DNA from: CAYJQO01 sp964372445
GTDB lineage: Bacteria > Patescibacteriota > Minisyncoccia > UBA6257 > GWB1-50-10
Assembly: GCA_964372445.1 (NCBI GenBank)
Contig: CAYJQO010000012.1
Coordinates: 1-16,511 of the forward strand
DNA: 16,511 bases
Direction: 5' to 3'
Part shown: positions 6,590 to 14,793 of the stretch, piece by piece
Layout: every line of letters begins with the position of its first letter
How positions within the stretch are numbered: the first letter of the stretch is position 1
The notes under the pieces: model-generated
Told to the model about the DNA's origin: nothing
Database searches by the model: none
The model's input: only the letters and a program-made list of their open reading frames with translations
Program-made: the position numbers and the translations under genes

Positions 6590-8368
6590 ATGAGGTCTTA
6601 TGGGAAAATAGTCTTGCTCGTCGCTGCAATCGTTGCCATTGCTGGCGTGTTCCGTCTCTACCAGCTCCCGACGGCGCCCCCGGGGCTCTACCCCGACGAG
6701 GCAATGAACGGCTCGAACGCCCTTGAGGCACTCCACACCGGGGCATACAAAATTTTCTACCCGGAGAACAACGGCCGAGAGGGTCTCTTCATCAACATCC
6801 AGGCAGTGTTCCTTTCGTCGCTCCTGTCGGCAACCGATGGCCTCCCCGAGCCGTGGATGCTACGCTTCCCGAGCACCATCTTCGGCACGCTCACCGTGCT
6901 CGGTCTCTTCCTGTTGACGCGGGAACTGCTCCGAGGGCGACCTGCCCGCCAGCAGCCTGAGCCGCAGGCTCAGGCAGGCGGGGAGCCAAGCGGCGAGCGG
7001 CTCGCGGGGGCGCGAGACCGCGTCTTTTCGAAAGCAAATCCGGATGCTGTCGCCCTCCTCGCCGCGTTCCTCCTCGCCACCTCGTTCTGGCACATCAATT
7101 TCTCACGCATCGGCTTCCGCGCCATCATGGCACCGTTCTTCCTCACCTGGGGGTTGTACTTCCTCATACGGTCCCTGCGAGGCAATGAGGTAACCCAAGC
7201 GGAAGGGGATGAGCTAGCAGCTTTGCCTGAGAAAAGTGTCTCGGAGCCCGAGTGGGCATGGCGTCCGGAGGACGAGCGAGGGCGACCTGCCCGCCAGCAG
7301 CCTGAGCCGCAGGCTCTGGCAGGCGGGGAGCCAAGCGGCGAGCGCCCCGCTGGGGCGCAAGACCGCGTCTTTTCGAAGGCGAGGCTGCTGGGGCTCGCTA
7401 CCTTGGCTGGCATTCTCTACGGCCTCGGCTTCTACTCCTACATTGCCTACCGTGCCACGCCGCTCCTCGTCCTCCTCATCCTGTGGCTCTCCTGGCGCGA
7501 GGCGAAGCGGCGCCAGGCAACGAGGACATTCGTGATCGGCGCTCTTGTGTTCGTGGCTACAACCGTGCTCGTTGCGACGCCCCTCGGCCTATACTTCGCA
7601 AGCCACCCCGCTGACTTCCTCGGCCGAACGAGCCAGATATCCATCTTCTCATCTCCCACCCCGGTCAAAGACCTTACGCTCAACACCGTCAAAACCTTGG
7701 GAATGTTCAACGTTGCCGGTGACGGCAACTGGCGACACAACATCGCTGGTCGCCCGCTCCTCTTCTGGCCGGTGGGTGTGCTGTTCCTGCTAGGGGTGCT
7801 CAACGGTATCCGAATCCTCTCCTCCCGAGGAACGCATGCACGCACCGTCTGGATTCCGTTTACCTGGCTCGCCGTTGCGGCACTTCCCGTTATCGTTTCC
7901 AACGAAGGTCTCCCCCATGCCCTCCGGGCCATCCTCATGGCCCCGCCGGTATTCATGCTGGCCGGTTGGGGAGGTGTAGCACTCTACGAGTTCTTGAAAC
8001 GGAGGATCGGCCCGGCCCAGCGGTACCTCCCGCTGGGCGCTGCCGCGTTCCTGGTCGTCCTCACCATCGAGGGCTACCACAGCTACTTCATCCGCTGGGC
8101 GAAGCATCCGGAGGTCGCCGGCGCCTTCGCCGCGAACTACGCCGCGATCGGCCGGTACCTCCGCTCACTCCCGAGAGAGATGCCAAAGTACATCGTGATC
8201 GAAGCTGGCGGCACGGATGTTCGCGGGATACCGATGCCGGCGCAAACCGTCATGTTCCTCACTGACACCTTCCGGCCCGAGGACCAAGTAAAGAGGAATT
8301 TCCGCTACCTGCTCCCGAGCGAGCGTGACCAGATCCCGCCTGGGGGTTTGACGGTAACTATCAAATAG
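6590..8368 (+). CDS. GT-C membrane glycosyltransferase (ArnT/PMT-like)
   Basis: 592 residues with many membrane spans. Family members transfer a sugar from a polyprenyl-phosphate donor on the outer membrane face. Seen: an N-terminal span (7-23) followed by the first outer loop GLYPDEAMNGSNALEAL, whose Asp-Glu is the GT-C catalytic and metal signature, then NNGREGLFI as in PMT_2 proteins. Spans follow near LTVLGLFLLT, VALLAAFLLATSFW, FFLTWGLYFLI, LATLAGILYGLGFYSYIA, TPLLVLLILWLSW, FVIGALVFVATTVLV, LLFWPVGVLFLLGVL and others. Two inserts of about 35 residues, rich in R, P, G and E, at about 115-149 and 230-264, are encoded by a 104-bp repeat and lie in loops. ATG 6590 follows a TATAAT by 15 nt, with no Shine-Dalgarno site. 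It converges with xth (8-bp overlap). The acceptor is unknown; surface protein or pilin is possible. Confidence 0.88.
   Translation: MRSYGKIVLLVAAIVAIAGVFRLYQLPTAPPGLYPDEAMNGSNALEALHTGAYKIFYPENNGREGLFINIQAVFLSSLLSATDGLPEPWMLRFPSTIFGTLTVLGLFLLTRELLRGRPARQQPEPQAQAGGEPSGERLAGARDRVFSKANPDAVALLAAFLLATSFWHINFSRIGFRAIMAPFFLTWGLYFLIRSLRGNEVTQAEGDELAALPEKSVSEPEWAWRPEDERGRPARQQPEPQALAGGEPSGERPAGAQDRVFSKARLLGLATLAGILYGLGFYSYIAYRATPLLVLLILWLSWREAKRRQATRTFVIGALVFVATTVLVATPLGLYFASHPADFLGRTSQISIFSSPTPVKDLTLNTVKTLGMFNVAGDGNWRHNIAGRPLLFWPVGVLFLLGVLNGIRILSSRGTHARTVWIPFTWLAVAALPVIVSNEGLPHALRAILMAPPVFMLAGWGGVALYEFLKRRIGPAQRYLPLGAAAFLVVLTIEGYHSYFIRWAKHPEVAGAFAANYAAIGRYLRSLPREMPKYIVIEAGGTDVRGIPMPAQTVMFLTDTFRPEDQVKRNFRYLLPSERDQIPPGGLTVTIK
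6932..7035 (+). repeat. In-frame palindromic repeat insert, copy 1
   Basis: 104 bp, matching 7277-7380 with about six mismatches by eye and no indels. It contains the hairpin GCCTGAGCC-GCA-GGCTCAGGC (6955-6975). It encodes GRPARQQPEPQAQAGGEPSG and the following residues to FSK. It sits directly after the membrane span ending LFLLTREL, in a loop predicted cytoplasmic by the positive-inside rule. Confidence 0.85.
7277..7380 (+). repeat. In-frame palindromic repeat insert, copy 2
   Basis: Second copy, offset by exactly 345 bp (115 codons), so it reads in the same frame as copy 1. One change (CTCAGG to CTCTGG) damages the central hairpin that is perfect in copy 1. It again precedes a membrane span (LLGLATLAGILYGLGFY). 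Both copies end ACCGCGTCTTTTCGAA. Confidence 0.85.
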
Positions 8369-9125
8369 GGCGGTTCAGCTCAATACCGACCGGGCAGTGG
8401 TCTGAACCCTTGACGTCGCTCCATATGAACGCGTCCTTAAGCTCGGGTGTGAGGCTCGGCGAGGTAAACGCGTAGTCGATGCGCCAGCCGAGGTTACGCT
8501 GCCGCGCCTGCGCAAAGTATGGCCACCAGGTGTAGTGCCCACCTTCCCGGTGGAATGTGCGGAACGAGTCGGCGTAGCCGAGCTCAACCACAGCATCAAT
8601 CTGCTTCCGCTCCTCAGGCGTGAACATGATGCTGTTTCGATTCTCCTTGGGGCGCGCGAGGTCAATCTCCTCGTGGGCGATGTTGAAGTCGCCGATGAAG
8701 GCTACCCGCTCATGCCGTAGCCGCCGCATGAAACCGATGAGCCGCTCGTAGAACTCAAGCTTGTAGGGCAGGTTCTCCTTCGCTCGGCCACCCTGCGGCA
8801 CGTAGAGGTTCACGAGCGTGAACAATGGGTAGCGCAGCTCGAGCATCCGCCCTTCCGCATCGAACCGCTCCAGGCCAAAGCGGCGCCCCACGGAGAGCGG
8901 CTCCTCTCGCACGTAGCACGCCACGCCGCTGTACCCCTTCCGCTCACCGGAGTTGAAGTAGCTCCGGTAGCCCGGAGGATTGTGGAGCTCTGGAGGCAGC
9001 TGGTCCTCCTGTGCCTTCACCTCCTGGAGACACACGATGTCGGCGCCAGTTCCTCGGAGCCACGCTAGGAAGCCACGCCCATGGACGGCGCGGAGCCCGT
9101 TCACATTCCAAGAAATGATTTTCAT
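8361..9125 (-). CDS. xth: Exodeoxyribonuclease III / AP endonuclease
   Basis: 254 residues, usual for the ExoIII branch of the EEP superfamily. It repairs abasic sites and degrades 3' ends of duplex DNA, acting on the chromosome. Seen: ISWNVNG (N7), CLQE with metal ligand E35, RKGYSGVA, GDFNIAH (D146, N148), GWRIDY (D217) and KGSDHCP (D242, H243), so the catalytic set is complete. ATG 9125 gives MKIISWNVNGLRAV, the normal family start. The longer upstream frame lies inside the preceding pilin-like gene and is not homologous. It starts 17 nt after that gene with no Shine-Dalgarno site, so it may ride on the pilus transcript. Its stop overlaps the convergent glycosyltransferase stop. Confidence 0.95.
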   Translation of the reverse strand: MKIISWNVNGLRAVHGRGFLAWLRGTGADIVCLQEVKAQEDQLPPELHNPPGYRSYFNSGERKGYSGVACYVREEPLSVGRRFGLERFDAEGRMLELRYPLFTLVNLYVPQGGRAKENLPYKLEFYERLIGFMRRLRHERVAFIGDFNIAHEEIDLARPKENRNSIMFTPEERKQIDAVVELGYADSFRTFHREGGHYTWWPYFAQARQRNLGWRIDYAFTSPSLTPELKDAFIWSDVKGSDHCPVGIELNRPI

Positions 9126-9142
9126 GCGTGCACGGCCCACAG

Positions 9143-9811
9143 CTAGAACCCCTGGAGCCACAGCGAGCCGCTCGCGGCATCGAGACCGGTCGAGGCACCG
9201 TAGTTCCGCGTGGACTCCGGGTACGGGCCGAGCTCCCCAGCCGTACCGGACCAATCCGTTTGGTGGAACACCGCGTTCCGCCACCGCGTCACGTACCCGA
9301 CCACCTGAACCTCCTTCACGCTCACGCCCGTCGGCCAGGAGGCAGCAACGGTGATCTTCGCCGTTGATGGGTCCGTCACGGTACCCCCCAAGGCACAGTC
9401 CTCGATCAAGCTCCGATCATTGTTCAAGCGGCACACGCCATCGACCGTGAACGATCGGGTGTAGGTGATCCCGGCTACGTTGAGCGCCTCGGGGCCGACC
9501 GCCACCACGAGCGCATCCCCCGAAGTCGCCACGTGGTACTCCGCACCACCTCCCTTCTCTAGCCCATCGAGCGCCGGCCAATCGGCGCTCGAGACGGCGC
9601 GAACCTTATTCAAAAGTTCCTGGCTCAGGGTGGATGCCGTCCGCGTCCGCTCGAGCCCCGAGCTCGACCGGAGCATCGCAGCGATGGCGAAGGCACCCGC
9701 GCCAATCACGATCGCCCCAATCGCGAGGCCGATCGCCACCTCGACCAGCGACTGGCCGCGCCGCCCCACCACTCCTCGACGCCACCCGATATGCTGACTT
9801 CTAGAGGTCAT
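9143..9811 (-). CDS. PilV-like type IV pseudopilin
   Basis: 222 residues. A basic leader (RRGVVGRRG) is followed by the prepilin-like cleavage site G19|QSLVEV with the conserved Glu at mature position 5 (E24), then a hydrophobic helix (AIGLAIGAIVIGAGAFAIAAML). After cleavage and methylation by a prepilin peptidase (not in this window) it would join the pilus as a minor subunit. The mature first residue is Gln rather than Phe. The C-terminal domain (about 50-222) has no named fold; it includes a short Cys pair (VCRLNNDRSLIEDC). It overlaps the upstream LamG pseudopilin by 11 bp (ATG within CATGACCTCTAG), implying coupled translation. Confidence 0.8.
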   Translation of the reverse strand: MTSRSQHIGWRRGVVGRRGQSLVEVAIGLAIGAIVIGAGAFAIAAMLRSSSGLERTRTASTLSQELLNKVRAVSSADWPALDGLEKGGGAEYHVATSGDALVVAVGPEALNVAGITYTRSFTVDGVCRLNNDRSLIEDCALGGTVTDPSTAKITVAASWPTGVSVKEVQVVGYVTRWRNAVFHQTDWSGTAGELGPYPESTRNYGASTGLDAASGSLWLQGF

Positions 9812-10961
9812 GGTAGTGGTTCGCTACCTCTGCGCCACTTAACGCTCGGCCAAACAGACGCACCTCATCTATGGCACCGAAGAAAAAACCACCTCCGCTA
9901 CGGCAATCGGTCGCACTGGCTTCTGAACCGATGCAGAGGGGCGCAGCATCGTAGGTGATAGGCCCTGCCTGCACCGCCGAGGCAACCTCGACACCATCGA
10001 GGTAGAGGCGCACCGTGGATCCGTCGTACGAACCGGCCACGTGGTGCCATGCGTTGCTCGACACACCGGCCGGCGGCGTAGCTGCCGCAGCGTAGCGAGC
10101 ACCACCAAGTGACGCCTCAAAACAGAGCGTTGCTGACCCGCATGCGGCGCTACCTGAATTGAGGCTGAGCTGGTACCCTCCCGATCCCAACTTGGATACA
10201 ATTGCTTGGGAGAGACTGCTGTTGGTGGTGGAAAACCATGCCTCGACCGTTACCTGCTGCAACCGGATGGATGGCGCATCATCGATCTGGAAGTAATCTG
10301 TGCTCCCGTCGAACCCGTAGCAATTCCCCGCCCGGCAGTCAGCACCAGCAAGCCAGTGCCCCGCCAGAGGCGGCGCCGATCCGGAGTTGCCGCTACCCGA
10401 TGCATCAGAGAGCGCTGTGCCCGCGCCTTCGTCGAAGTGCCAGTAGCCCGCGACCGTATACTCCACGCGACTGCTGATGCGGCCGGACGTGTTCACGGCA
10501 ACGTCCCCAACGCCTTGCCTGAACCCTGGATTCGTGAGCGATACCACCTGAGCGCCGGCAAGCGTGCCGGTAATCGGTGCAAATGCAAATGTTACGCTGC
10601 GGCCGGGGCTCGGGTTGGTGAAGAGTGAACCGCCAGCGAGACCATAGCTTTGCTCCAGCACGCCCGTTGCGCGGTCTGGGCCACGGAACACCTCGTAGCG
10701 TGAACCGTTCGCATCACGGCTCAGGTAGGTACCCCATCGCACGCCTCCCTCTTGCGCCATTGCACGACCCTGCGTATCGCGGAGCGCGCTCACGAGCTGG
10801 CCCACGGTCAACTCCAGGCTCCGTTTCGCTCGGATCCCCGCTAAACTCATGTACCCGGCACCACTCACGACAATGATGAGCGCCACCACGATGAGAATCT
10901 CAATGAAGGTGAAGCCGAGCGCGACGCTGCTGCGGCAGGGAACGATCCGTCTATCCGACAT
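9801..10961 (-). CDS. Type IV pseudopilin fused to a LamG-like domain
   Basis: 386 residues from ATG 10961. The prepilin site SVALG16|FTFIEILIVVALIIVV has Glu at mature position 5. A pseudopilin region (GspH-like, about 17-165) follows, then a LamG/concanavalin-A-like domain from about 170 to the end. The LamG part shows AGYWHFDEGAGT, YGFDGSTDYFQI, VTVEAWFS, NAWHHVAGSYDGSTVRLYLDG and FFGAIDEVRLFGRALSGAEV. LamG domains bind sugars or proteins, so this may be a tip adhesin. It has several cysteines (for example CRAGNC, CGSATLC) that may form disulfides outside the cell. An alternative GTG at 10976 overlaps the pilC stop as GTGA; ATG 10961 has a weak GAAGGG upstream. It lies in the pilus operon. 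Confidence 0.87.
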   Translation of the reverse strand: MSDRRIVPCRSSVALGFTFIEILIVVALIIVVSGAGYMSLAGIRAKRSLELTVGQLVSALRDTQGRAMAQEGGVRWGTYLSRDANGSRYEVFRGPDRATGVLEQSYGLAGGSLFTNPSPGRSVTFAFAPITGTLAGAQVVSLTNPGFRQGVGDVAVNTSGRISSRVEYTVAGYWHFDEGAGTALSDASGSGNSGSAPPLAGHWLAGADCRAGNCYGFDGSTDYFQIDDAPSIRLQQVTVEAWFSTTNSSLSQAIVSKLGSGGYQLSLNSGSAACGSATLCFEASLGGARYAAAATPPAGVSSNAWHHVAGSYDGSTVRLYLDGVEVASAVQAGPITYDAAPLCIGSEASATDCRSGGGFFFGAIDEVRLFGRALSGAEVANHYHDL

Positions 10962-10972
10962 GGTCTTACCCT

Positions 10973-12184
10973 TCACGCAAACTGTGCGGTGAGCTGGTAG
11001 ATCGGGACCACGATCGAGAGCGCGATGATGCCGATGACCGCTCCGATCAAGACGAGGAGGACTGGCTCGAGGAATGACACGAGCATCTTGACCGCGCTGT
11101 CGATCTCCTTGGCGTAGAACTCACTCAAGGTTACGAGCACCTCGGCGAGGTGGCCGGCCTTCTCAGATATCACGATGAGGTTCACCACCGTCATCGGGAA
11201 GTAGCTCTCACGGCGAAACGCCTCACCGATGGTGAGTCCCTTCGCCACGCCCTCGCGGCTGATTCTGGTGAGCGCCAGCCGCAACTCCACATTGCCGGCC
11301 GCCTGGGCCGAGATGTCTAGTGCTTCGGTGATGGGGAGGCCGGCTCGGAGGAGCGAGGCAAGAATTGATGCGAAACGCTGGACCGCAATCCGCTTCACGA
11401 GGTCACGGAGTCCGGGTATGTCCCCGATAACGTTCGCCACGAAACGCTGGAACACAATCGATGACCGGTAGGCGCGTACCGCCGCAACTATCCCAACTAC
11501 GATCGCTCCTAGTATGTAGAAGCCGTAGCGCTGGGCGAAAAGCCCAATGGTGAAAACGATGCGCGAGAAGGTGGGAGGCTCGAACCCGCCCTCGAGGAAT
11601 ATCGTGGCGATTTTCGGCAGGGCGAACATGGTGATGAAGGTGAGGATCAGGAACGATCCAATGAGGAGGAGCATGGGGTAGATGAGGGCGCTCCGGATGC
11701 GATCGCGCAGATCTTTTTCCTTAGACAGCATTTCCGTGAGGTCCTCGAACGTTGTCTGGAGATTCCCCGATACCTCACCGGCGCGCACCATGTTCGTGTA
11801 CACGTGGCTGAACACCTTGGGGTAGCGGGCGAACGTCGAGGACAGCGGCTTCCCCTGCTCCAGCGCCGACCGAATCTCGATCAGAATTTTCTTCACCGCG
11901 GGTTTCCCAAAGTCGGCAATGAGAATGTTGATCGCCTCCATGAGCCCGGTGCCGATCTTGAGCATGAGGGAGAGGTACTTTGAAATGAAAATCTGGTCGG
12001 TGATGGTCACGCGGCCCCCCAGCAACCCAAAGTCTCGCGCGCCGGCACGCGCGAGCGGCTGGATGCTCACCGGCTTCAAACCTTTGCGCAAGAGAAGCTT
12101 GAGCACCTCGGGCTGACCCCCAGCCTCAACGTCCCCTTCTACTACCCTTCCGTCTCGCTGTGAGGCAATGTAGTGAAACTGCAT
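10973..12184 (-). CDS. pilC: Type IV pilus inner-membrane platform protein
   Basis: 403 residues, normal for PilC/GspF. It anchors the pilus assembly machine and couples the PilB motor to pilin polymerisation. Seen: N-terminal region FHYIASQRDGRVVEGDVEA, then two T2SSF domains (about 65-190 and 270-395), each with the pattern L..ML..G..L..A..IL and V...I..GE..G.L. There are three membrane segments: ALIYPMLLLIGSFLILTFITMF, FYILGAIVVGIVAAV and VLLVLIGAVIGIIALSIVVPIY. ATG 12184 (MQFHYIASQRDG) is preferred over an in-frame GTG at 12205 that lies across the probable -10 box. It is 62 nt downstream of pilB. Confidence 0.95.
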   Translation of the reverse strand: MQFHYIASQRDGRVVEGDVEAGGQPEVLKLLLRKGLKPVSIQPLARAGARDFGLLGGRVTITDQIFISKYLSLMLKIGTGLMEAINILIADFGKPAVKKILIEIRSALEQGKPLSSTFARYPKVFSHVYTNMVRAGEVSGNLQTTFEDLTEMLSKEKDLRDRIRSALIYPMLLLIGSFLILTFITMFALPKIATIFLEGGFEPPTFSRIVFTIGLFAQRYGFYILGAIVVGIVAAVRAYRSSIVFQRFVANVIGDIPGLRDLVKRIAVQRFASILASLLRAGLPITEALDISAQAAGNVELRLALTRISREGVAKGLTIGEAFRRESYFPMTVVNLIVISEKAGHLAEVLVTLSEFYAKEIDSAVKMLVSFLEPVLLVLIGAVIGIIALSIVVPIYQLTAQFA

Positions 12185-12195
12185 GGTTCCGTTCC

Positions 12196-12204
12196 ATTCT
12201 AGCA
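12196..12204 (-). promoter_or_regulatory. Extended -10 promoter before pilC
   Basis: TGC-TAGAAT on the minus strand, with the ATG only 11 nt beyond it. The predicted +1 near 12189 would leave about 5 nt of leader. No clear -35 is seen, which is common with an extended -10. Confidence 0.5.
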
Positions 12205-12246
12205 CATGGTTGGCTCCTGACGACCCGTGGGCGGCTCTACCACCGC

Positions 12247-13962
12247 CTACTCGCGGATCACCCGGAGCACCTCATCGATCGTGGTAACTCCACGCTCTAC
12301 CTTCCGTAGGCCGTCTTCAAAGAGTGTCACCATACCCTCCGAGCGCGCCAGCCGTTGCACGCTCGCGAGGCTGAAGTCGCCCGCAACGACAAGCTTGCGC
12401 ATCGCCTCCGTGAAGCTCAGCACCTCGTAGATGCCCAGGCGACCCAGGAAGCCCGTCTGCCCGCACTCGGGGCAACCGCGGCCACGGTAGAGCACCTTTG
12501 GCATGCCAACCTTAGCCGGGTCGACCCCGAGCTCGACGAGCTGCCCCTTGATGATCGCCTCGATCTCAGGCCCTGGCACGTACGACTCGATGCACGCAAG
12601 GTGGATGCGCCGCACGAGCCGCTGCGCAACGATGTCATTGACCACCGCGGCGACGAGGAACGGCGGCACCTGCATGTCGATGAGCCGAGGGATGGCGGTC
12701 GCGGCGTCATTCGTGTGGAGCGAGGTGAGCACCAGGTGCCCGGTGAGCGCCGACTGCACGGAAATGTTTGCCGTTTCCCCATCACGGATCTCACCCACCA
12801 TAATAATGTTTGGATCTTGCCGGAGAATGGAACGTAGGCCCGAGGCGAAATCGATCCCGGCAGCGACGTTCACCTGGATCTGGTTTACGTACCGGATATC
12901 GTACTCGATGGGGTCTTCGATGGTCACAATGTTTACCTCGGGACGGTTCAAGAGGTTGAGGAGCGCGTAGAGCGTCGTGCTCTTGCCAGACCCGGTAGGG
13001 CCGCAGACCACCACCATGCCGTACGATTTAGCAATCGCCGCACGTACCAGCTGCTCCTGGTCCTCAAGGAAGCCAAGCTCGACGAGGGAGAGTGGCTTCT
13101 CGGTCGAGGCAAAGAGCCGGAGTTCCACTTTCTCCCCGTGGTAGGTGGGGATGATTGAGACGCGGATGTCGATCACGGCATCCCCCACCTTGTGGCGGAA
13201 TCGTCCGTCCTGCGGGCGGCGGTGCTCGTCAACCCGGAGGCTCGAGAGAATCTTGATGCGCGCCACAACCGCCGGATGGATCTCCTTCGGCATGCGGATG
13301 ATCTCATGGAGGATGCCGTCGATTCGGTAGCGCACGGTGACCGCATCATCCAGCACCTCAAAGTGGACGTCCGAGGCGCGCGAGGAGGCCGCATAGGCGA
13401 TCAGGTTGTCGACGATCGCCACGAGCGGCAGGTCCTGCGCCGCTTTTTCAAGGTCGCCGCGCGCCTGCGATCGGAGGGAGGCCTCAACGCTCTTCTCGAT
13501 GACCGTCTTAAAATCCTGCGTGAGGCGCCGCTCGTAGAGCGAGAAACCGTGGTTCAGGTCTTCCTCGGAAGCCAGGAACGGCTCGACGGGAGCACCCAGT
13601 CGCAGGCCCAGGAAATCAATCGCCTCGAGATCGGTCGGGTCCTCCATCGCCACCCTGAAACGCCCATCCGCCTCACGCCCGAATACAATCGCGCGGCGGC
13701 TCCTCGCCACGTCCTCCTCTATGAGGTGGAGAACCTGTTCGTCAATAGGGGTCGTCCCTAGGTTCACCCGCTGGAGGCCGAGTGCCTTGGCCACCAGCGC
13801 GAGGTAGTAGTCTTTGGTGAGGATCCCCCGGGCGACGAGCGTGTCCCCCACCGATTGGCGCTGCCGATTGGCCTCTACGCGCAGCGCTTCGAAACTCCCG
13901 GTATCAATAATGCCGTCCCGAACCACGAGATCGCGGAGCCTCTCCGGTGAAAGCTCGATCAT
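12247..13962 (-). CDS. pilB: Type IV pilus assembly ATPase
   Basis: 571 residues from ATG 13962. A hexameric cytoplasmic motor that drives pilus extension. Seen: an N-terminal MshEN/T2SSE_N-like domain (about 1-150), Walker A GPTGSGKSTT near 320-329, Walker B IIMVGEIRDGETA near 383-395, and the His box TSLHTNDAATAIPRL near 411. The zinc site is unusual. The second pair CPECGQ (near 495) is intact, but the place of the first pair reads HLACIESYVPG (near 452) with one cysteine, so the usual four-Cys zinc site appears incomplete. The start was chosen because MIELSPERLRDLV begins the fold; upstream in-frame codons lie across the TATAAT at 13993-13998. Confidence 0.95.
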   Translation of the reverse strand: MIELSPERLRDLVVRDGIIDTGSFEALRVEANRQRQSVGDTLVARGILTKDYYLALVAKALGLQRVNLGTTPIDEQVLHLIEEDVARSRRAIVFGREADGRFRVAMEDPTDLEAIDFLGLRLGAPVEPFLASEEDLNHGFSLYERRLTQDFKTVIEKSVEASLRSQARGDLEKAAQDLPLVAIVDNLIAYAASSRASDVHFEVLDDAVTVRYRIDGILHEIIRMPKEIHPAVVARIKILSSLRVDEHRRPQDGRFRHKVGDAVIDIRVSIIPTYHGEKVELRLFASTEKPLSLVELGFLEDQEQLVRAAIAKSYGMVVVCGPTGSGKSTTLYALLNLLNRPEVNIVTIEDPIEYDIRYVNQIQVNVAAGIDFASGLRSILRQDPNIIMVGEIRDGETANISVQSALTGHLVLTSLHTNDAATAIPRLIDMQVPPFLVAAVVNDIVAQRLVRRIHLACIESYVPGPEIEAIIKGQLVELGVDPAKVGMPKVLYRGRGCPECGQTGFLGRLGIYEVLSFTEAMRKLVVAGDFSLASVQRLARSEGMVTLFEDGLRKVERGVTTIDEVLRVIRE

Positions 13963-13992
13963 GCGAGTGAACGTGAGCCTGCCATCCTGCTC

Positions 13993-13998
13993 ATTATA
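13993..13998 (-). promoter_or_regulatory. -10 box before pilB
   Basis: Perfect TATAAT on the minus strand, with predicted +1 near 13986 and about 24 nt of leader to ATG 13962. It lies between the 14030-14058 hairpin and pilB, so pilB-pilC can be transcribed apart from the pilin gene. No -35 is recognised. Confidence 0.55.
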
Positions 13999-14029
13999 GC
14001 TGAATGGACGTTCGAGCACGAACCGAAAC

Positions 14030-14058
14030 GGAACGCTGGCTCGGAGAGCCAGCGTTCC
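14030..14058 (-). terminator. Strong hairpin after the major pilin gene
   Basis: GGAACGCTGGCTC, a 3-nt loop, and its exact complement make a 13-bp perfect stem 33 nt past the pilin stop. The minus-strand sequence after it is GTTTCGG, so there is no good U-run. It could be a weak terminator or a 3' stabiliser that raises pilin mRNA over the downstream pilB. Confidence 0.55.
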
Positions 14059-14091
14059 GGAATCACAGTATGTCCTGCCTGCAGTTAAACC

Positions 14092-14658
14092 CTACAGATC
14101 AAACCGATTCCCCGCCTCGTACCAGTTAGGGTTATCTCCGCCGTCTTTTGATTCCACGTCAGAACCACCCGTGTTCTGGTACTTCCCGCTCTCCATGTTC
14201 GCATCAATCTCATACTCGAGGAGGTTCCCCGTATCGTTGCAAGCGTAGGCGTAGAAAACTGAGGTGCTGTTCACTGGATCACGCGGCACCTTCGCGATCG
14301 GCGAACCGACGCTGATACTCTTGAAGTTGATATCAACCCATCCGCTCCCACCGACGCCATAGAGGTCAACCACTGTTTTGCCCGTATGGACCGTGAATGG
14401 GGAAATACCATCCGCCGTGAGACGCGCATTGAGTGCGTCGCAGGCTCCCAAATCCGGCAAGGGCACGTCGCTGAGGTAGAAGGCGATCGCGCTGTTCAAG
14501 GTCGCGATGTCAGAAATCCTAGTTGAGTCACGTCCCTGGCGGATGAGCTCAGCCGGGTTCAGGATGAGCACGACGGCGACCCCGAGGACCGCGAGGATCG
14601 CGATCACGATCAGGAGCTCGATCAAGGTGAAACCGCGTGCGGTTGTTTTATAGTTCAT
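14092..14658 (-). CDS. Type IV major pilin
   Basis: 188 residues. A short basic leader and prepilin peptidase site TTARG9|FTLIELLIVIAILAVLG carry Glu at mature position 5 (E14). The helix continues into LNPAELIRQGRDSTRISDIATLNSAI, wording typical of CPR pilins. The C-terminal globular part (about 60-188) has two cysteines (C71 in LGACDAL and C141 in AYACNDT) that could pair, and an acidic, Gly/Asp-rich tail (GGSDVESKDGGDN). Start ATG 14658 was chosen over an upstream in-frame TTG (14679) to give a normal leader. It is the first structural gene after the response regulator and has its own likely promoter at 14736-14744. Confidence 0.92.
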   Translation of the reverse strand: MNYKTTARGFTLIELLIVIAILAVLGVAVVLILNPAELIRQGRDSTRISDIATLNSAIAFYLSDVPLPDLGACDALNARLTADGISPFTVHTGKTVVDLYGVGGSGWVDINFKSISVGSPIAKVPRDPVNSTSVFYAYACNDTGNLLEYEIDANMESGKYQNTGGSDVESKDGGDNPNWYEAGNRFDL

Positions 14659-14735
14659 GCCTCTTGATTGGTTTAGCAAAAGCGTTTACTCGCTCTTTAT
14701 GGTGTGCACCGACCTTTGATCTGTCGTACTCACAC

Positions 14736-14744
14736 ATTGTACCA
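14736..14744 (-). promoter_or_regulatory. Extended -10 promoter before the major pilin
   Basis: TGG-TACAAT on the minus strand. The predicted +1 near 14729 gives a leader of about 70 nt, the longest among the promoters seen here, which leaves room for leader control. No -35 is clear. Between it and the response-regulator stop (14794) nothing else is recognised. Confidence 0.5.
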
Positions 14745-14793
14745 TGCCGGCGGGAACTGTGCGGTTTATTTATCCACAAGCGCATCGGGGGGG

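Noticed and set aside
14030..14058. Classical intrinsic terminator
   Set aside because: The 13-bp stem is strong but the following minus-strand bases are GTTTCGG, not a U-run, so it is listed with low confidence only.
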